Below are positions 25,146 to 35,074 of a DNA stretch of 64,000 bases, piece by piece. The stretch's first letter is position 1; every line of letters begins with the position of its first letter. The stretch is from Flavobacterium sp. 1. GTDB lineage: Bacteria; Bacteroidota; Bacteroidia; Flavobacteriales; Flavobacteriaceae. The translations under genes were made by a program, and so were the position numbers. Where the stretch lies: NCBI RefSeq assembly GCF_002797935.1, contig NZ_PGER01000001.1, forward strand, positions 2,170,001 to 2,234,000, read 5' to 3'. The notes beneath the pieces are model-generated. The model ran no database searches. It saw only the letters and a list, made by a program, of their open reading frames with translations, and had not been told where the DNA came from.

Positions 25146-26627
25146 CTATTTATTTGTTAATATTAATTCTAATTCTTTTTTCCATTTTTGATAAGCTTGT
25201 TGATATGGTTCGCTATTTTGCAAAGGCAAAAACGTCATTACATGATCATTTTTTGAAATATTTGAACCAAATTTTTCAAAATCACCATCAGTTAAGCCCA
25301 CTGCTCTTGCTGCTCCTACTGCTCCTGTTGTATTGTAGATTTCGATTTCGTGACCAATTAAAGAGGCAACAGTATTTGAAAATATTTCTGAACGAAATAA
25401 ATTATCATTCCCTGCACGAATCACACCAATTGTTGCATTGTCCTCTTTTAAACATTCCATACCGTACACAAAAGAAAAAGCAATTCCTTCTAAAGCCGCT
25501 CTGAATAAATGAGAATTACTGTGAATGTTTAAATTTAGATTTAAAAAATGTGTCCCAATATTTTTGTTGTTAAACATACGCTCAACACCATTTCCAAACG
25601 GAATTACGACTAAACCTTCGGAGCCAATTTCAATTTTAGCAGCTTTATGATTCATAGATTCGTATGTTTCGTCTCCCATATTGTTACGCAGCCATCGATA
25701 CTGAATTCCAGCACCATTGATATTTAATAATTTACCGATTCGAGGATTTTTTTCTTCAAAATTAACATGCACAAAATTATTTACGCGTGTACTTTTTCCA
25801 ATTGTGGCATCGGTTACGGCATAAAAAACACCTGAAGTTCCACCTGTTGCCGCTACTTCACCCGGATTTAAAACATTTAATGAAAGTGCATTATTAGGCT
25901 GATCTCCTGCTCTGTAAACTACAGGAATACCAACAGGAAGTCCAGATTCTTTTGATGCTTTTTCACTCAGTACACCTTGATTTGTAAAGTTTTCTACAAT
26001 ATTTGGAGTCAATGATCGGTCTATTCCATAGTAATCTAATAACCAATCCGCTACTTTATTTTCTTTGTAGTCCCAAAGCATTCCTTCGGACAGACCATTT
26101 TTTGTGGTCGTGATTTCATTAGTAAGCTTATAAGCTATGTAATCGCCAGGGAGCATATATTTATGAACTTTACTGTAAATTTCGGGTTCATTTTCTTTTA
26201 CCCATTTTAATTTTGAGGCTGTAAAATTTCCTGGAGAATTCAATAAATGACTCATGCATTTTTCCTGTCCCAATTCGGCAAAAGCTTTGTTGCCAATTTC
26301 TACCGCCCTGCTGTCGCACCAGATAATAGCATTTCGCAGCGAATCACCATTATCATCAACAATAACCAATCCATGCATCTGATACGAAATACCAATACCT
26401 TGAATTTTTGAAGCGTCAATATTAGCTTCACGAATGGCTCTCTTGGTTGCCACGCATATATGCTGCCACCAAATTTCCGGATCCTGTTCTGCCCAATCCG
26501 AGTGCAGAGAAACGATCTCCATTTCGTTTTGAGGTTCATTCAAAACAATTACTTTTTTTCCTGTTGCTGCTTCAACTAAGGCTGCCTTAACCGAAGAACT
26601 TCCAATGTCATATCCTATATAATACAT
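25146..26627 (-). CDS. xylB: Xylulokinase
   Basis: 493 residues, FGGY carbohydrate kinase family. The N-terminal phosphate loop [15 protein letters not shown] (4-18), the [10 protein letters not shown] substrate segment, the [16 protein letters not shown]-binding segment and the ALEGIAFSF helix are present. It phosphorylates D-xylulose to xylulose-5-phosphate. It begins five bases after the GntR-family regulator stop, so the regulator, kinase and isomerase form one operon. Confidence 0.95.
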   Translation of the reverse strand: MYYIGYDIGSSSVKAALVEAATGKKVIVLNEPQNEMEIVSLHSDWAEQDPEIWWQHICVATKRAIREANIDASKIQGIGISYQMHGLVIVDDNGDSLRNAIIWCDSRAVEIGNKAFAELGQEKCMSHLLNSPGNFTASKLKWVKENEPEIYSKVHKYMLPGDYIAYKLTNEITTTKNGLSEGMLWDYKENKVADWLLDYYGIDRSLTPNIVENFTNQGVLSEKASKESGLPVGIPVVYRAGDQPNNALSLNVLNPGEVAATGGTSGVFYAVTDATIGKSTRVNNFVHVNFEEKNPRIGKLLNINGAGIQYRWLRNNMGDETYESMNHKAAKIEIGSEGLVVIPFGNGVERMFNNKNIGTHFLNLNLNIHSNSHLFRAALEGIAFSFVYGMECLKEDNATIGVIRAGNDNLFRSEIFSNTVASLIGHEIEIYNTTGAVGAARAVGLTDGDFEKFGSNISKNDHVMTFLPLQNSEPYQQAYQKWKKELELILTNK

Positions 26628-26631
26628 AACT

Positions 26632-27642
26632 TTATAATGATTCTCTTAATATTAAATTTGTTGGCACATAACATTGAACTATTTCGTCATGTGTGATAAA
26701 TGCTGCTGCTTTTGTTCCTAATGCCGCAAAATCAGTTGATACAACTGAAATTCCTTTATATATAAATTTCTTCATTGGCGTTTCGTTGTATGATAAAAAA
26801 CCAACATCTGTTCCAGGCTCTAAATTCTTCTCTTTGCATTGTTCTAAAAAATGTCCCAAAATCCTGTCGCTTACACTTATATAGGCAATTCCTTTTTTTA
26901 TGCTAAACTCTTTTGGATCTTTGATTATTTTATAGTCAAAATCATAATCCACACAGAATTTCTTAAAATACACAACTGTTTCTTTCGGATGACTTGTATA
27001 ATCAGGAAATACAAACTGTATATTTTTATATTTCCTAAACAAATCAACCGCCTGTGTCAAAGACTCGTAAAATGCTTTTCCAAAATCTTGAAAAATATAA
27101 TTATTCTCTTTTTTCGAATGTACATTCCAATCAATCAGCAGTAACTTATCATTTGAAATTACTGAGAGCGTTGGGACTATTTCTTTATGATCAAAATTCA
27201 TGACCACATACTTATAATATTTTCCGACGCTGTTATTAATTATCGTTTTAAAAACATCTATGTTATAATGATGAAACTGTACATCAGTAATCACATTATC
27301 AGCCAGATTATTTACAAAAGAATGATATAAAACTTCTTTATACGCTTTGAAAGTATCCAAAACCAAAAGCACTTTTCTCGTTTCGCCTGAAACATAATAC
27401 CCTTTATTAGGAACTGACTCAATAGCTTTTTGCTCTTTTAATATCGAATACGCTTTAAAAACGGTATCTCTTGACAGCTGATTTGTTTTACAGATGCTAT
27501 TAACCGACGGCAGTAATTCTCCTTTCTGTAATATGCTCTCTGCTATTGCATTAATGATTCCGTTTACCAATTGCTGGTATTTTGGGATATCACTTTCATG
27601 ATTAATAACAAAGACAAATTTTTCTTGATTTTCGTCTATCAT
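26632..27642 (-). CDS. GntR-family regulator with a LacI-type sensor domain, probable xylose repressor
   Basis: 336 residues. Residues 1-75 are a GntR winged helix (PKYQQLVNGIINAIAESILQ, then LPSVNSICKTNQLSRDTVFKAY). Residues from about 80 resemble a periplasmic-binding-protein-like effector domain, ending in VPTNLILRESL as LacI/GalR sensors do. The GntR-plus-sensor layout is the Bacteroidota type used for xylose and arabinose control. As first gene of the xyl operon it most likely senses xylose and controls xylBA. I did not find a convincing palindromic site in the 120-base upstream gap. Confidence 0.85.
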   Translation of the reverse strand: MIDENQEKFVFVINHESDIPKYQQLVNGIINAIAESILQKGELLPSVNSICKTNQLSRDTVFKAYSILKEQKAIESVPNKGYYVSGETRKVLLVLDTFKAYKEVLYHSFVNNLADNVITDVQFHHYNIDVFKTIINNSVGKYYKYVVMNFDHKEIVPTLSVISNDKLLLIDWNVHSKKENNYIFQDFGKAFYESLTQAVDLFRKYKNIQFVFPDYTSHPKETVVYFKKFCVDYDFDYKIIKDPKEFSIKKGIAYISVSDRILGHFLEQCKEKNLEPGTDVGFLSYNETPMKKFIYKGISVVSTDFAALGTKAAAFITHDEIVQCYVPTNLILRESL

Positions 27643-27761
27643 ACTGTTCTGTTCTGGTATGCTAAACTAATTATTTTTATCCAATAAAAAAATAGTTTTT
27701 CAAAAAAAATGTTATCTTCTAAAAAAATATTTAACCTTCTTTTTTACGAACTTATCTATCA

Positions 27762-28799
27762 TTACTGTTTGTCCTTTTTCTCTCTATCATAAGGCTCTAT
27801 TGTAACAATTGAACCATCGGCTAAATACTCTATTTTGGCAGCTTTCATGCTCCGCAGATGCGTCACTCCTTTGGACAGGCTCGAATCATGGTAAAACAGA
27901 TACCAGTCATTATCAACTCTGCATATCGAATGATGCGTCGTCCAGCCCACAACGGGATTTAGAATTCGTCCCTGATACACAAACGGACCATAAGGGCTCT
28001 CCCCGATTGCGTAACAGATAAAATGGGTATCGCCTGTGGAGTACGAGAAATAATATTTATCATTGTATTTATGAACCCATGGAGCTTCAAAAAAACGGCG
28101 GTCATTGTCTCCTGCCAGCAGTGCCTTTCCGTTTTCGTCCAGAATCTGGATTTCTTTCGGCTCTTGGGCAAACTCCAGCATGTTATCAGTAAGCTGAGCA
28201 ATAATTGGTCCCAGTGCCGGTTCGTTATCTAAAGGTTCTTCGTTTATGGAATCGTATTTATTGTTTCGATATTTCTGAAGCTGACCGCCCCAGATACCGC
28301 CAAAATAAATATAATGCTTCCCGTCTTCATCCTCAAAAACGGCTGGGTCTATGCTGTAGCTTCCCTTAATGGCTTCTTTTTCGGCAGTAAAAGGCCCTTC
28401 GGGAGAATCACCCACTGCAACCCCGATCTGAAAAATGCCGTCGGGACGTTTGGCCGGAAAATACAAATAGTACTTTCCGTTTTTATAAGCTGCATCAGGA
28501 GCCCACATCTGCTTTTCTGCCCACGCTACATCAGCTACATGCAGGGCAACGCCGTTGTCAACTGCTTCAGATGTTATGCTTTCCATAGAAAATACATGGT
28601 AGTCTTCCATCCCAAAATGATCTCCGTTGTCATTGAACGGAATTCCCGCATCAATATCATGCGAGGGATAAATGTATATCTTGCCGTTAAATACATGGGC
28701 TGAAGGGTCAGCGGTGTACATGTGCGACACTAAAGGCTTTGAAATGGCGGTTTTATTAATCTGCTCAAAATTAATCTGTTCAATATTATCTTCAGGCAT
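27762..28799 (-). CDS. Cytoplasmic GH43 beta-xylosidase/alpha-L-arabinofuranosidase
   Basis: 345 residues with no signal peptide, so it acts on imported oligosaccharides. The three GH43 catalytic carboxylates can be placed: Asp31 (TADPSAHVF), Asp151 (YSIDPAVFED) and Glu238 (FFEAPWVH). The blades repeat as FNGKIYIYPS, KNGKYYLYFP and YNDKYYFSYS. It lies 21 bases downstream of the GPH symporter, and the pair makes sense as uptake followed by hydrolysis of xylobiose or arabinoxylo-oligomers. Both genes look richer in G and C than xylA/xylB next door. Confidence 0.87.
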   Translation of the reverse strand: MPEDNIEQINFEQINKTAISKPLVSHMYTADPSAHVFNGKIYIYPSHDIDAGIPFNDNGDHFGMEDYHVFSMESITSEAVDNGVALHVADVAWAEKQMWAPDAAYKNGKYYLYFPAKRPDGIFQIGVAVGDSPEGPFTAEKEAIKGSYSIDPAVFEDEDGKHYIYFGGIWGGQLQKYRNNKYDSINEEPLDNEPALGPIIAQLTDNMLEFAQEPKEIQILDENGKALLAGDNDRRFFEAPWVHKYNDKYYFSYSTGDTHFICYAIGESPYGPFVYQGRILNPVVGWTTHHSICRVDNDWYLFYHDSSLSKGVTHLRSMKAAKIEYLADGSIVTIEPYDREKKDKQ

Positions 28800-28820
28800 A
28801 CTCTTTTTTACGTTTTATAA

Positions 28821-30254
28821 TTAATTTCTTCTTTCTTTTAGCTCACTCTCTATCTGAACCTCCATTTTCTTGTCTATCTTATAGAAAAACAGCAGACCGC
28901 ATCCTATTAAAAAGGGAACCGCAGGAAAAACGCTCACCAATAGTTTGATGCCGTTTATCGTTACGTCGGACTGAGTCAGGGAATTGGGAACATACTGAAA
29001 ATAGCCTAAGAATAAGGTCGTTAAGGCTCCTCCGATGCTCAGTCCTGCTTTTAGCCCGACCATCATCGCCGAAAATATAATGGCGGTCGCACGGCGGTTA
29101 TTGAGCCATTCCGAATAATCGGCAACATCGGCTATCATCGCCCACAGCAGCGGAATGGTGATTCCGTAGAAAAATCCATGCAGAATCTGGGACAGAAAGA
29201 TAAGCCCGATATTCTCTGGCGGAAAGAAATAAAAAGCCAGAATAAAGATTGTTGAAATAAACAAAAATAGTCCGAAGATGTTTCGTTTCCCGTATTTATC
29301 AGCCAAACCTTTAGACAGCGTGATTCCGACAATCATAAAAATGATTCCGCCCGCATTAAACAGTCCAAATCCTGCCGCAACGGGATCATTCCCAAAATGG
29401 TTTAACCCAACGCTCGACAATGAATCCAATATCGGCTGAATAAACAGAGCCAATTGTGCCTTATCCACATAGTTTTCGAAATAGTACACATAGGAACCGC
29501 CTTTCAGGGCCAGAGTGATAAACACCAAAGTCGTCAGCGACAGCATGATTACCCAAGGCTTGTTTTTTACCAAATCGGCTAAATCTTCCTTAACGCTTGA
29601 CTTTTGTTCCGGTTTTGGAATGATACGTTCTTTGGTGGTCAAAAAGGTGATCAAAAGCATGATAGTGCCAATGATGGCCAATACCGTCATCACTTTTTCA
29701 ATACCCACTGCCTTGTCCCCGTTGCCGGCGCTTTTGATAATCCCCAGCATAAAAACCTGGACAAAAAACTGTGCAAACATTACTGCCACAAAACGATAGG
29801 ACGATAAACTGTTCCTGTCTGACATATCTCCCGTAATCACGCCGCTTAAAGCCGAATAAGGCAGATTGTTACTGGCGTAAAACAGCAGCAACAGCGTATA
29901 AGTCACTGCCGCATAAATTACTTTCCCGCTGTACGAAAAATCAGGTGTGGTAAATGCAGCCAAAGCAACACATCCCAAAGGCAGTGCCGTTATCAGGATC
30001 CAAGGCCGGAACTTTCCCCATTTTGTAGAGGTTCTGTCGGCCAAGACACCTATTATCGGATTGAAAACAAAAGCTGCTATTAAGCCGACCGATAGCATAA
30101 TTATCGACGAATGGGTGGGAGACAGTCCATAAATATCGGTATAGAAATAGGCCAGATACGTCATCAGGGTCTGAAAAACTAAATTTGCCGCTAAATCGCC
30201 CAGGCTGTATCCGATTTTTTCCTTAACGGATAATTTTTGTGAAATGGTACTCAT
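28821..30254 (-). CDS. GPH-family sugar:cation symporter (xyloside transporter type)
   Basis: 477 residues, 12 predicted membrane segments. The N-terminus KLSVKEKIGYSLGDLAANLV is the usual start of glycoside-pentoside-hexuronide symporters, followed by GVLADRTSTKWGKFRPWIL, the conserved loop 2-3 motif. It likely imports xylo-oligosaccharides or xylosides across the inner membrane. It heads a two-gene operon with the cytoplasmic GH43, and a predicted LacI operator lies 69 bases before its start. Confidence 0.9.
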   Translation of the reverse strand: MSTISQKLSVKEKIGYSLGDLAANLVFQTLMTYLAYFYTDIYGLSPTHSSIIMLSVGLIAAFVFNPIIGVLADRTSTKWGKFRPWILITALPLGCVALAAFTTPDFSYSGKVIYAAVTYTLLLLFYASNNLPYSALSGVITGDMSDRNSLSSYRFVAVMFAQFFVQVFMLGIIKSAGNGDKAVGIEKVMTVLAIIGTIMLLITFLTTKERIIPKPEQKSSVKEDLADLVKNKPWVIMLSLTTLVFITLALKGGSYVYYFENYVDKAQLALFIQPILDSLSSVGLNHFGNDPVAAGFGLFNAGGIIFMIVGITLSKGLADKYGKRNIFGLFLFISTIFILAFYFFPPENIGLIFLSQILHGFFYGITIPLLWAMIADVADYSEWLNNRRATAIIFSAMMVGLKAGLSIGGALTTLFLGYFQYVPNSLTQSDVTINGIKLLVSVFPAVPFLIGCGLLFFYKIDKKMEVQIESELKERRN

Positions 30255-30322
30255 TATTTGTAATGGTTTATTGATGGGTTAATGCCGAAATGGATTCTTC
30301 CTAACTTTTTATTTAATCAAAA

Positions 30323-30332
30323 CAATCGGTTG
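30323..30332. promoter_or_regulatory. Predicted LacI operator upstream of the GPH symporter
   Basis: CAATCGGTTG next to TAAATGTA (30335-30342), which reads TACATTTA on the minus strand, one base from the TAnnTTTG consensus. The operator would therefore sit at the start site, the same geometry as at 33900. Confidence 0.7.
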
Positions 30333-30396
30333 TGTAAATGTATTAAAAAAACTCAGCTTATTTTATATTATAACTTGATAATACTGTAGATTACTG

Positions 30397-31548
30397 CTAA
30401 TTTTTAAGGGCGTGTTTTTTAACTAGCTCTTTGTTTTGAAGTTCTTTTAGCCGCATAACACTATTGTACGCTTTTTTAGGTTTTAAATTAGAATCAAACA
30501 ATAATGGATAATTTGTTCTTCCTTTTATTGGCCAATCGTTTAACCATGATTGTCCATCATGAACGCCCCAAAAAGTTACACGGCAAATTTTATCTTTATG
30601 TTTTAAAAATAATTTAAAAATTGAAGCATAACGTTCTGCTAATTTAGTTTGGATGGAATCAGGAAGGGTTTTAGGATAAGGATTCATTTCAGCACTACCC
30701 TCAAAATTCTGATTTACATCTGCTCCTTGTAAGTCCCAAGGGTTTGGCAATACCGTAACATCCAATTCTGTGAAGGCAACTTTAAGACCCAATTTCGAAT
30801 AAGCCAAAATACTTTTTTCGATTTCTTCTAATGACGGACTATCTAATCTCCAATGCCCTTGGATGCCCACTCCATCAATCTTCCCGCCATGTGTTTTTAT
30901 ATTTTCTACCAATTTAATTACGCCCTCTCTCTTTTTTGGCTCACAAATATTGTAATCATTATAGTATAAATCAACATTAGGATCAGCTTGTGCTGCAAGT
31001 TTAAAAGCATCAATTAAATAGTTTTCACCAAGTGTATTTAAAAAAACAGATTTTCTCAAAGTTCCATCTTCATTCAATGCTTCATTGACAACATCCCATG
31101 AATTAATTCGACCTTTATACTTAGAAACAATAGTAGAAATATGATCTTTCATAAATGCTTTCATTTCGGTGCTGTCCTTAATTTTAGCCATCCAAGGTGC
31201 CAGCTGGCTGTGCCAGATCAAAGTGTGTCCGTGAATAAACATTTTATTTTTTTCACCATAAGCAACAAACTTATCGGTCATCGCAAAATCATACCTGTCT
31301 TTTTCAGGATGAACAAACATTGATTTCATGATATTTTCGGCAGTGATACTATTGAACTCCTTTCGAATTAAAGCATCGGCCTTAGTGTCCTTTTCTTCAA
31401 TCTGACTTGCATTTATTGCAGTTCCAATGTAAAAATCGCCTTTGAAATTGTTTTTTAAGGAAGCCTGAGCCGTTTTTGTATTTTGTGAATTACAGATGCC
31501 TAATGTGAAAAGAAAACCAAGCAGTATACTGTTATTTATTAATTTCAT
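30397..31548 (-). CDS. Secreted GH10 endo-1,4-beta-xylanase
   Basis: 383 residues with an N-terminal signal sequence (about 1-21); the LGIC segment does not fit a proper lipobox. The single GH10 barrel has the acid/base Glu156 in WDVVNEAL and the nucleophile Glu261 in AFTELDV, with HGHTLIWHSQ upstream. It cuts the xylan backbone. There is no carbohydrate-binding module. It follows the GH67 gene by 71 bases on the same strand, so GH67 and GH10 likely share the promoter near 33900. Confidence 0.95.
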   Translation of the reverse strand: MKLINNSILLGFLFTLGICNSQNTKTAQASLKNNFKGDFYIGTAINASQIEEKDTKADALIRKEFNSITAENIMKSMFVHPEKDRYDFAMTDKFVAYGEKNKMFIHGHTLIWHSQLAPWMAKIKDSTEMKAFMKDHISTIVSKYKGRINSWDVVNEALNEDGTLRKSVFLNTLGENYLIDAFKLAAQADPNVDLYYNDYNICEPKKREGVIKLVENIKTHGGKIDGVGIQGHWRLDSPSLEEIEKSILAYSKLGLKVAFTELDVTVLPNPWDLQGADVNQNFEGSAEMNPYPKTLPDSIQTKLAERYASIFKLFLKHKDKICRVTFWGVHDGQSWLNDWPIKGRTNYPLLFDSNLKPKKAYNSVMRLKELQNKELVKKHALKN

Positions 31549-31619
31549 TATTTATGGTTTTTGATAATAATTTAAAGTTATTTATTTTTAAAACTTCCAG
31601 CAGTCTTAAAAGTTGCATA

Positions 31620-33785
31620 TTAATTTCCAGGCGCAAAAGGAAATTTTAAAGATTGAAAATATTCTAAAGATTGTGTTGGATTTTCAACTCCTTTCGGAAG
31701 CTCTTTGCCAGAATATTGCTGAAAATATAGCAGACAGGCATCCCGCCACCATTTTGCTTCTTTATATTGGATATTCAACAACATCTGAACTTCTTTAAAA
31801 CGATCGCTGTCAACATGTTTTTCGGTTGCATTCCAAGTTTCCTGCATTTGTTGCACCTGATTTACTCCTTGCTGGTATTTTAAAGCTATTCCATCCCAAA
31901 GATTATGACCGTCTTTCAGTTTATAATCCCAGGAAACATGGTGAAACCAAAGCAAATATTGTTCAGGACAAGTCTTTATATTGTCAAAAATATCTGCAGC
32001 TTCTGGCGCATATTGCGAAACAGCATTTGTACCTGTTTTGGATCTATCGAAACCAATACCGTTTTTATCCGCTTTGTGATAATAAACAGGGTTCCATTCC
32101 GGTCTTGATAAATTGCTTACCCACGGTCCTGGTCCATAATGATGACCAGTATCCATAATATGATGCAGTCCCAAAGGTGTCATATAATTAACTACTGCTT
32201 CACGAGATTGAATCATCATTTCTTTTACTGGACGAATAAACTTTTCATCATTAGAAAAAGTGCATCTTAACCATTCATCGGCAATGGTTTCGGCATCCAA
32301 ATAGGGATTCCAAGCCAATCTCCCAAATCCGTACCAATTAGCCTGTGCAAAAGGATGTCCTGTCCAATTCAGATCATTTCCTATATTGGCAACGCCAGCA
32401 ATTCCTGTAATTTTATTTTTATACAAAGAACCATCAATTGTTTTTGCAACTGTAGCTCCTTTTCCTTTTTGATAGGTATCAGATTCTAAAACTTCCTGAA
32501 ATAATTTAGGCAGAAATACCAAATGCGTACTAAATCCTAAATATTCCTGTGTTATTTGAAACTCCATCATTAAAGGTGTTTTTGGCATAGCGCCAAATAA
32601 TGGATGAAAAGGTTCTCTTGGCTGAAAATCAATTGCTCCATTTTTTACCTGAACAATAACATTTTCTCTAAATTTTCCATCGTAAGGCTGAAATTCAGCA
32701 TAAGCCTGCTTAGCGCGGTCATTGACATCATGCTCAGAATACACAAATGCCCTCCACATAATAACGCCTCCAAAAGGGGCAACTGCATCAGCAAGCATAT
32801 TGGCTCCATCAACGTGATCCCTTCCATAATTTTGCGGTCCTGGCTGGCCTTCCGAATTTGCTTTCACAAGAAAACCTCCAAAATCTGAGATTCTTGCATA
32901 TATTTCTTTGGCTTTGGATTTCCACCAATTGATTACTTCAACATCTTTTGGGTCGGCAGTTTTTAAGCCTCCAATTTCTATCGGAGCAGAAAATCGGGCT
33001 GTTAAATATACTTTTATTCCATAAGGTCTGAAAACATTGGCAAGAGCCTCAACTTTTTCTAAATATTGAGAAGTCAAAATCAAGGCATTCGCATTTACAT
33101 TTGTCAAAACGGTACCATTAATTCCTATCGAAGCATTTGCCCGAGCATAATCGATATAGCGCTGATCTATAAAATCCGGTAATTTTTGCCAATTCCATAA
33201 AGAGAATCCTGCATACCCGCGTTCTACGGTGCGGTCCAAATTATCCCAATGATTTAATATACGGATATTCATTTTTGGAGAATCAACGATATTCAGTTTT
33301 TCAATGCTTTTATTTGTTTGAATCAATCTTAAAAAACTATAAACACCATACAAAACGCCGGCATCTTTTTTACCGCTTATAATAATATGATTCTTATTAT
33401 TAATGCTAATAGATTTAATAATATAGCCTTCCTCATTTATTTGATTAAAATCAGAATCGATTGCTTTTTGAATTTCAGAACTTAAAGAGGCTTTAGAACC
33501 AATTATGATATTATTATTTCCTTCTAATTTTGTTGCAACAGTGATTTTTTTTGCAAGCATATCTGTCAAAGCTAACTGCAGTTCTTGTGCAGCAATCGCC
33601 ATTGTTTCAGAATTTCCTAAATCAATGATTCCTTGAATATTAGACAAATATTTCAATTTTAAATCCAAATTACTTACTGCATCATATTGAAGCCATAATT
33701 TATAATCCTTTTGAGCAGATGCAGACCATGATATTCCCAGCACGAGGACAATCAATCTCACAAAGACTATTTTACTATGTTTCAT
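31620..33785 (-). CDS. Secreted GH67 alpha-glucuronidase
   Basis: 721 residues with a signal peptide (about 1-24). The catalytic residues align with those of Cellvibrio GlcA67A: acid Glu312 (KANSEGQPG), and the base pair Asp386 (AIDFQPREP) and Glu414 (QITQEYLG). It removes (4-O-methyl)glucuronic acid from the non-reducing end of xylo-oligosaccharides. The signal peptide places it in the periplasm, whereas several bacterial GH67 enzymes are intracellular. It works with the GH10 enzyme encoded directly downstream. Confidence 0.95.
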   Translation of the reverse strand: MKHSKIVFVRLIVLVLGISWSASAQKDYKLWLQYDAVSNLDLKLKYLSNIQGIIDLGNSETMAIAAQELQLALTDMLAKKITVATKLEGNNNIIIGSKASLSSEIQKAIDSDFNQINEEGYIIKSISINNKNHIIISGKKDAGVLYGVYSFLRLIQTNKSIEKLNIVDSPKMNIRILNHWDNLDRTVERGYAGFSLWNWQKLPDFIDQRYIDYARANASIGINGTVLTNVNANALILTSQYLEKVEALANVFRPYGIKVYLTARFSAPIEIGGLKTADPKDVEVINWWKSKAKEIYARISDFGGFLVKANSEGQPGPQNYGRDHVDGANMLADAVAPFGGVIMWRAFVYSEHDVNDRAKQAYAEFQPYDGKFRENVIVQVKNGAIDFQPREPFHPLFGAMPKTPLMMEFQITQEYLGFSTHLVFLPKLFQEVLESDTYQKGKGATVAKTIDGSLYKNKITGIAGVANIGNDLNWTGHPFAQANWYGFGRLAWNPYLDAETIADEWLRCTFSNDEKFIRPVKEMMIQSREAVVNYMTPLGLHHIMDTGHHYGPGPWVSNLSRPEWNPVYYHKADKNGIGFDRSKTGTNAVSQYAPEAADIFDNIKTCPEQYLLWFHHVSWDYKLKDGHNLWDGIALKYQQGVNQVQQMQETWNATEKHVDSDRFKEVQMLLNIQYKEAKWWRDACLLYFQQYSGKELPKGVENPTQSLEYFQSLKFPFAPGN

Positions 33786-33899
33786 TTTGCGTTTATCTTT
33801 ATTTTTAATTTATGCTTAAATATCTCTTTTATACAAACACTACTATTTTGATAATAATTTACATAAAAAAATACATTTTATAAAACAACCAGCTTCATG

Positions 33900-33909
33900 C
33901 AATCGGTTG
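33900..33909. promoter_or_regulatory. Predicted LacI operator upstream of the GH67-GH10 operon
   Basis: CAATCGGTTG within GCAATCGGTTG, 115 bases before the GH67 start. AAAATATA at 33914-33921 reads TATATTTT on the minus strand and could be the -7 element, which again puts the operator over the start site. Confidence 0.7.
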
Positions 33910-33961
33910 TGTAAAAATATAAGATTGTATTATAAGAAAAAAATTTTTGTTCCCTTTTTTT

Positions 33962-34001
33962 CAAAAAAAAACCTGCTTGACCGAAAATTGGTATCAAGCA
34001 G
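33962..34001 (-). terminator. Terminator of the LacI regulator gene
   Basis: CTGCTTGA (33973-33980) pairs with TCAAGCAG (33994-34001), extended by a GGT/ACC pairing, and nine T follow on the minus strand. It lies 26 bases past the lacI-type stop. Confidence 0.85.
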
Positions 34002-34027
34002 ATTAAATAAGATATTTTTTATACTTA

Positions 34028-35074
34028 TTACACTAATAAATTATGATTTCTATCAGATGATTCACGAACAAGAACTTCAGTATTGAGGAATGTAATTTCT
34101 TTGGCATCATCCTTTTTAAGAGAACTAAGGCTCGTAATGATAATTTCTGCAGCAGTTTTTCCCATTTTTTCAGCAGGGTGCGTAATCGTAGATATATTAG
34201 GATCGATTATCTGCGAAATTGGGTCATTGTTAAAACCAATAACAGCAATATCATCCGGAACTTTTAATCCTCTTTTTTTAGCCGTCTGCACTGCACTTAC
34301 CGCAATTATATCTCCAGGGGCAAAAAGACCATCAGGAATTGGGTCTAAATCAAATAGCTTATTGCATGCCTTTACACCTTCTTTATATGTAACTGATTTC
34401 AAATTAATAATCAGTTCTTCATCTATTGGAAGATTATGGTCTCTTAAAGCTTCCATATAACCGCGTTTTCTTTCACTGTACAGATTTCCTAATTCAGATC
34501 CAGCAGTTAAATGTGCAATACGGACACAACCTTGCTCTATAAGATGTTTGGTAGCTTTATATCCCGCCGAATAGTTATCAATAACCACTCTAAACGTATT
34601 GTAATCCTTAGGAACCCTGTCTACAAAAACGAGCGGAATTTTATTATTAGTAAACTGCTGGAAATGTGAGGTGTCTTTGGTCTCCATTGCCAGTGAACAA
34701 ATTACGCCGCTCACTCTATTGCTATATAAAGACTTAGCCATATTTACTTCTTCGAGATATGAATCGTGAGACTGCATGATTATTACCGTATAATCTGATT
34801 TTTGAGCTGTAATTTCGATACCGCTAATTAAAGAAGACAAAAAGGGCTGTGTAACAGTTGGTATTAACACACCTATTGTCTTAGTGTTATTACCACGAAG
34901 GCCTGCCGCCAGAGTATTGGGAACAAACCCCATTTCTTCGGCAGTTTTTTTAACCTTTTTGATGGTTTTATCACTTATAGTATGATGATCTTTTAATGCT
35001 CGAGAAATAGTGGACGTAGCCAAATTTAATCTCTCTGCAATATCATAAATTGTTACATGCTTATTTTCTTCCAT
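34028..35074 (-). CDS. LacI-family transcriptional regulator of the xylan genes
   Basis: 348 residues. The N-terminal helix-turn-helix (VTIYDIAERLNLATSTISRA, residues 7-26) and hinge helix (NTLAAGLRG, about 53-61) are canonical, followed by a complete periplasmic-binding-type sensor domain. It is transcribed separately from the enzymes, directly upstream of the GH67-GH10 operon. It is the only LacI protein in the window, and five CAATCGGTTG cores lie before xylan genes, so it probably binds them. Whether it represses or activates, and which sugar it senses, is not visible. Confidence 0.93.
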   Translation of the reverse strand: MEENKHVTIYDIAERLNLATSTISRALKDHHTISDKTIKKVKKTAEEMGFVPNTLAAGLRGNNTKTIGVLIPTVTQPFLSSLISGIEITAQKSDYTVIIMQSHDSYLEEVNMAKSLYSNRVSGVICSLAMETKDTSHFQQFTNNKIPLVFVDRVPKDYNTFRVVIDNYSAGYKATKHLIEQGCVRIAHLTAGSELGNLYSERKRGYMEALRDHNLPIDEELIINLKSVTYKEGVKACNKLFDLDPIPDGLFAPGDIIAVSAVQTAKKRGLKVPDDIAVIGFNNDPISQIIDPNISTITHPAEKMGKTAAEIIITSLSSLKKDDAKEITFLNTEVLVRESSDRNHNLLV

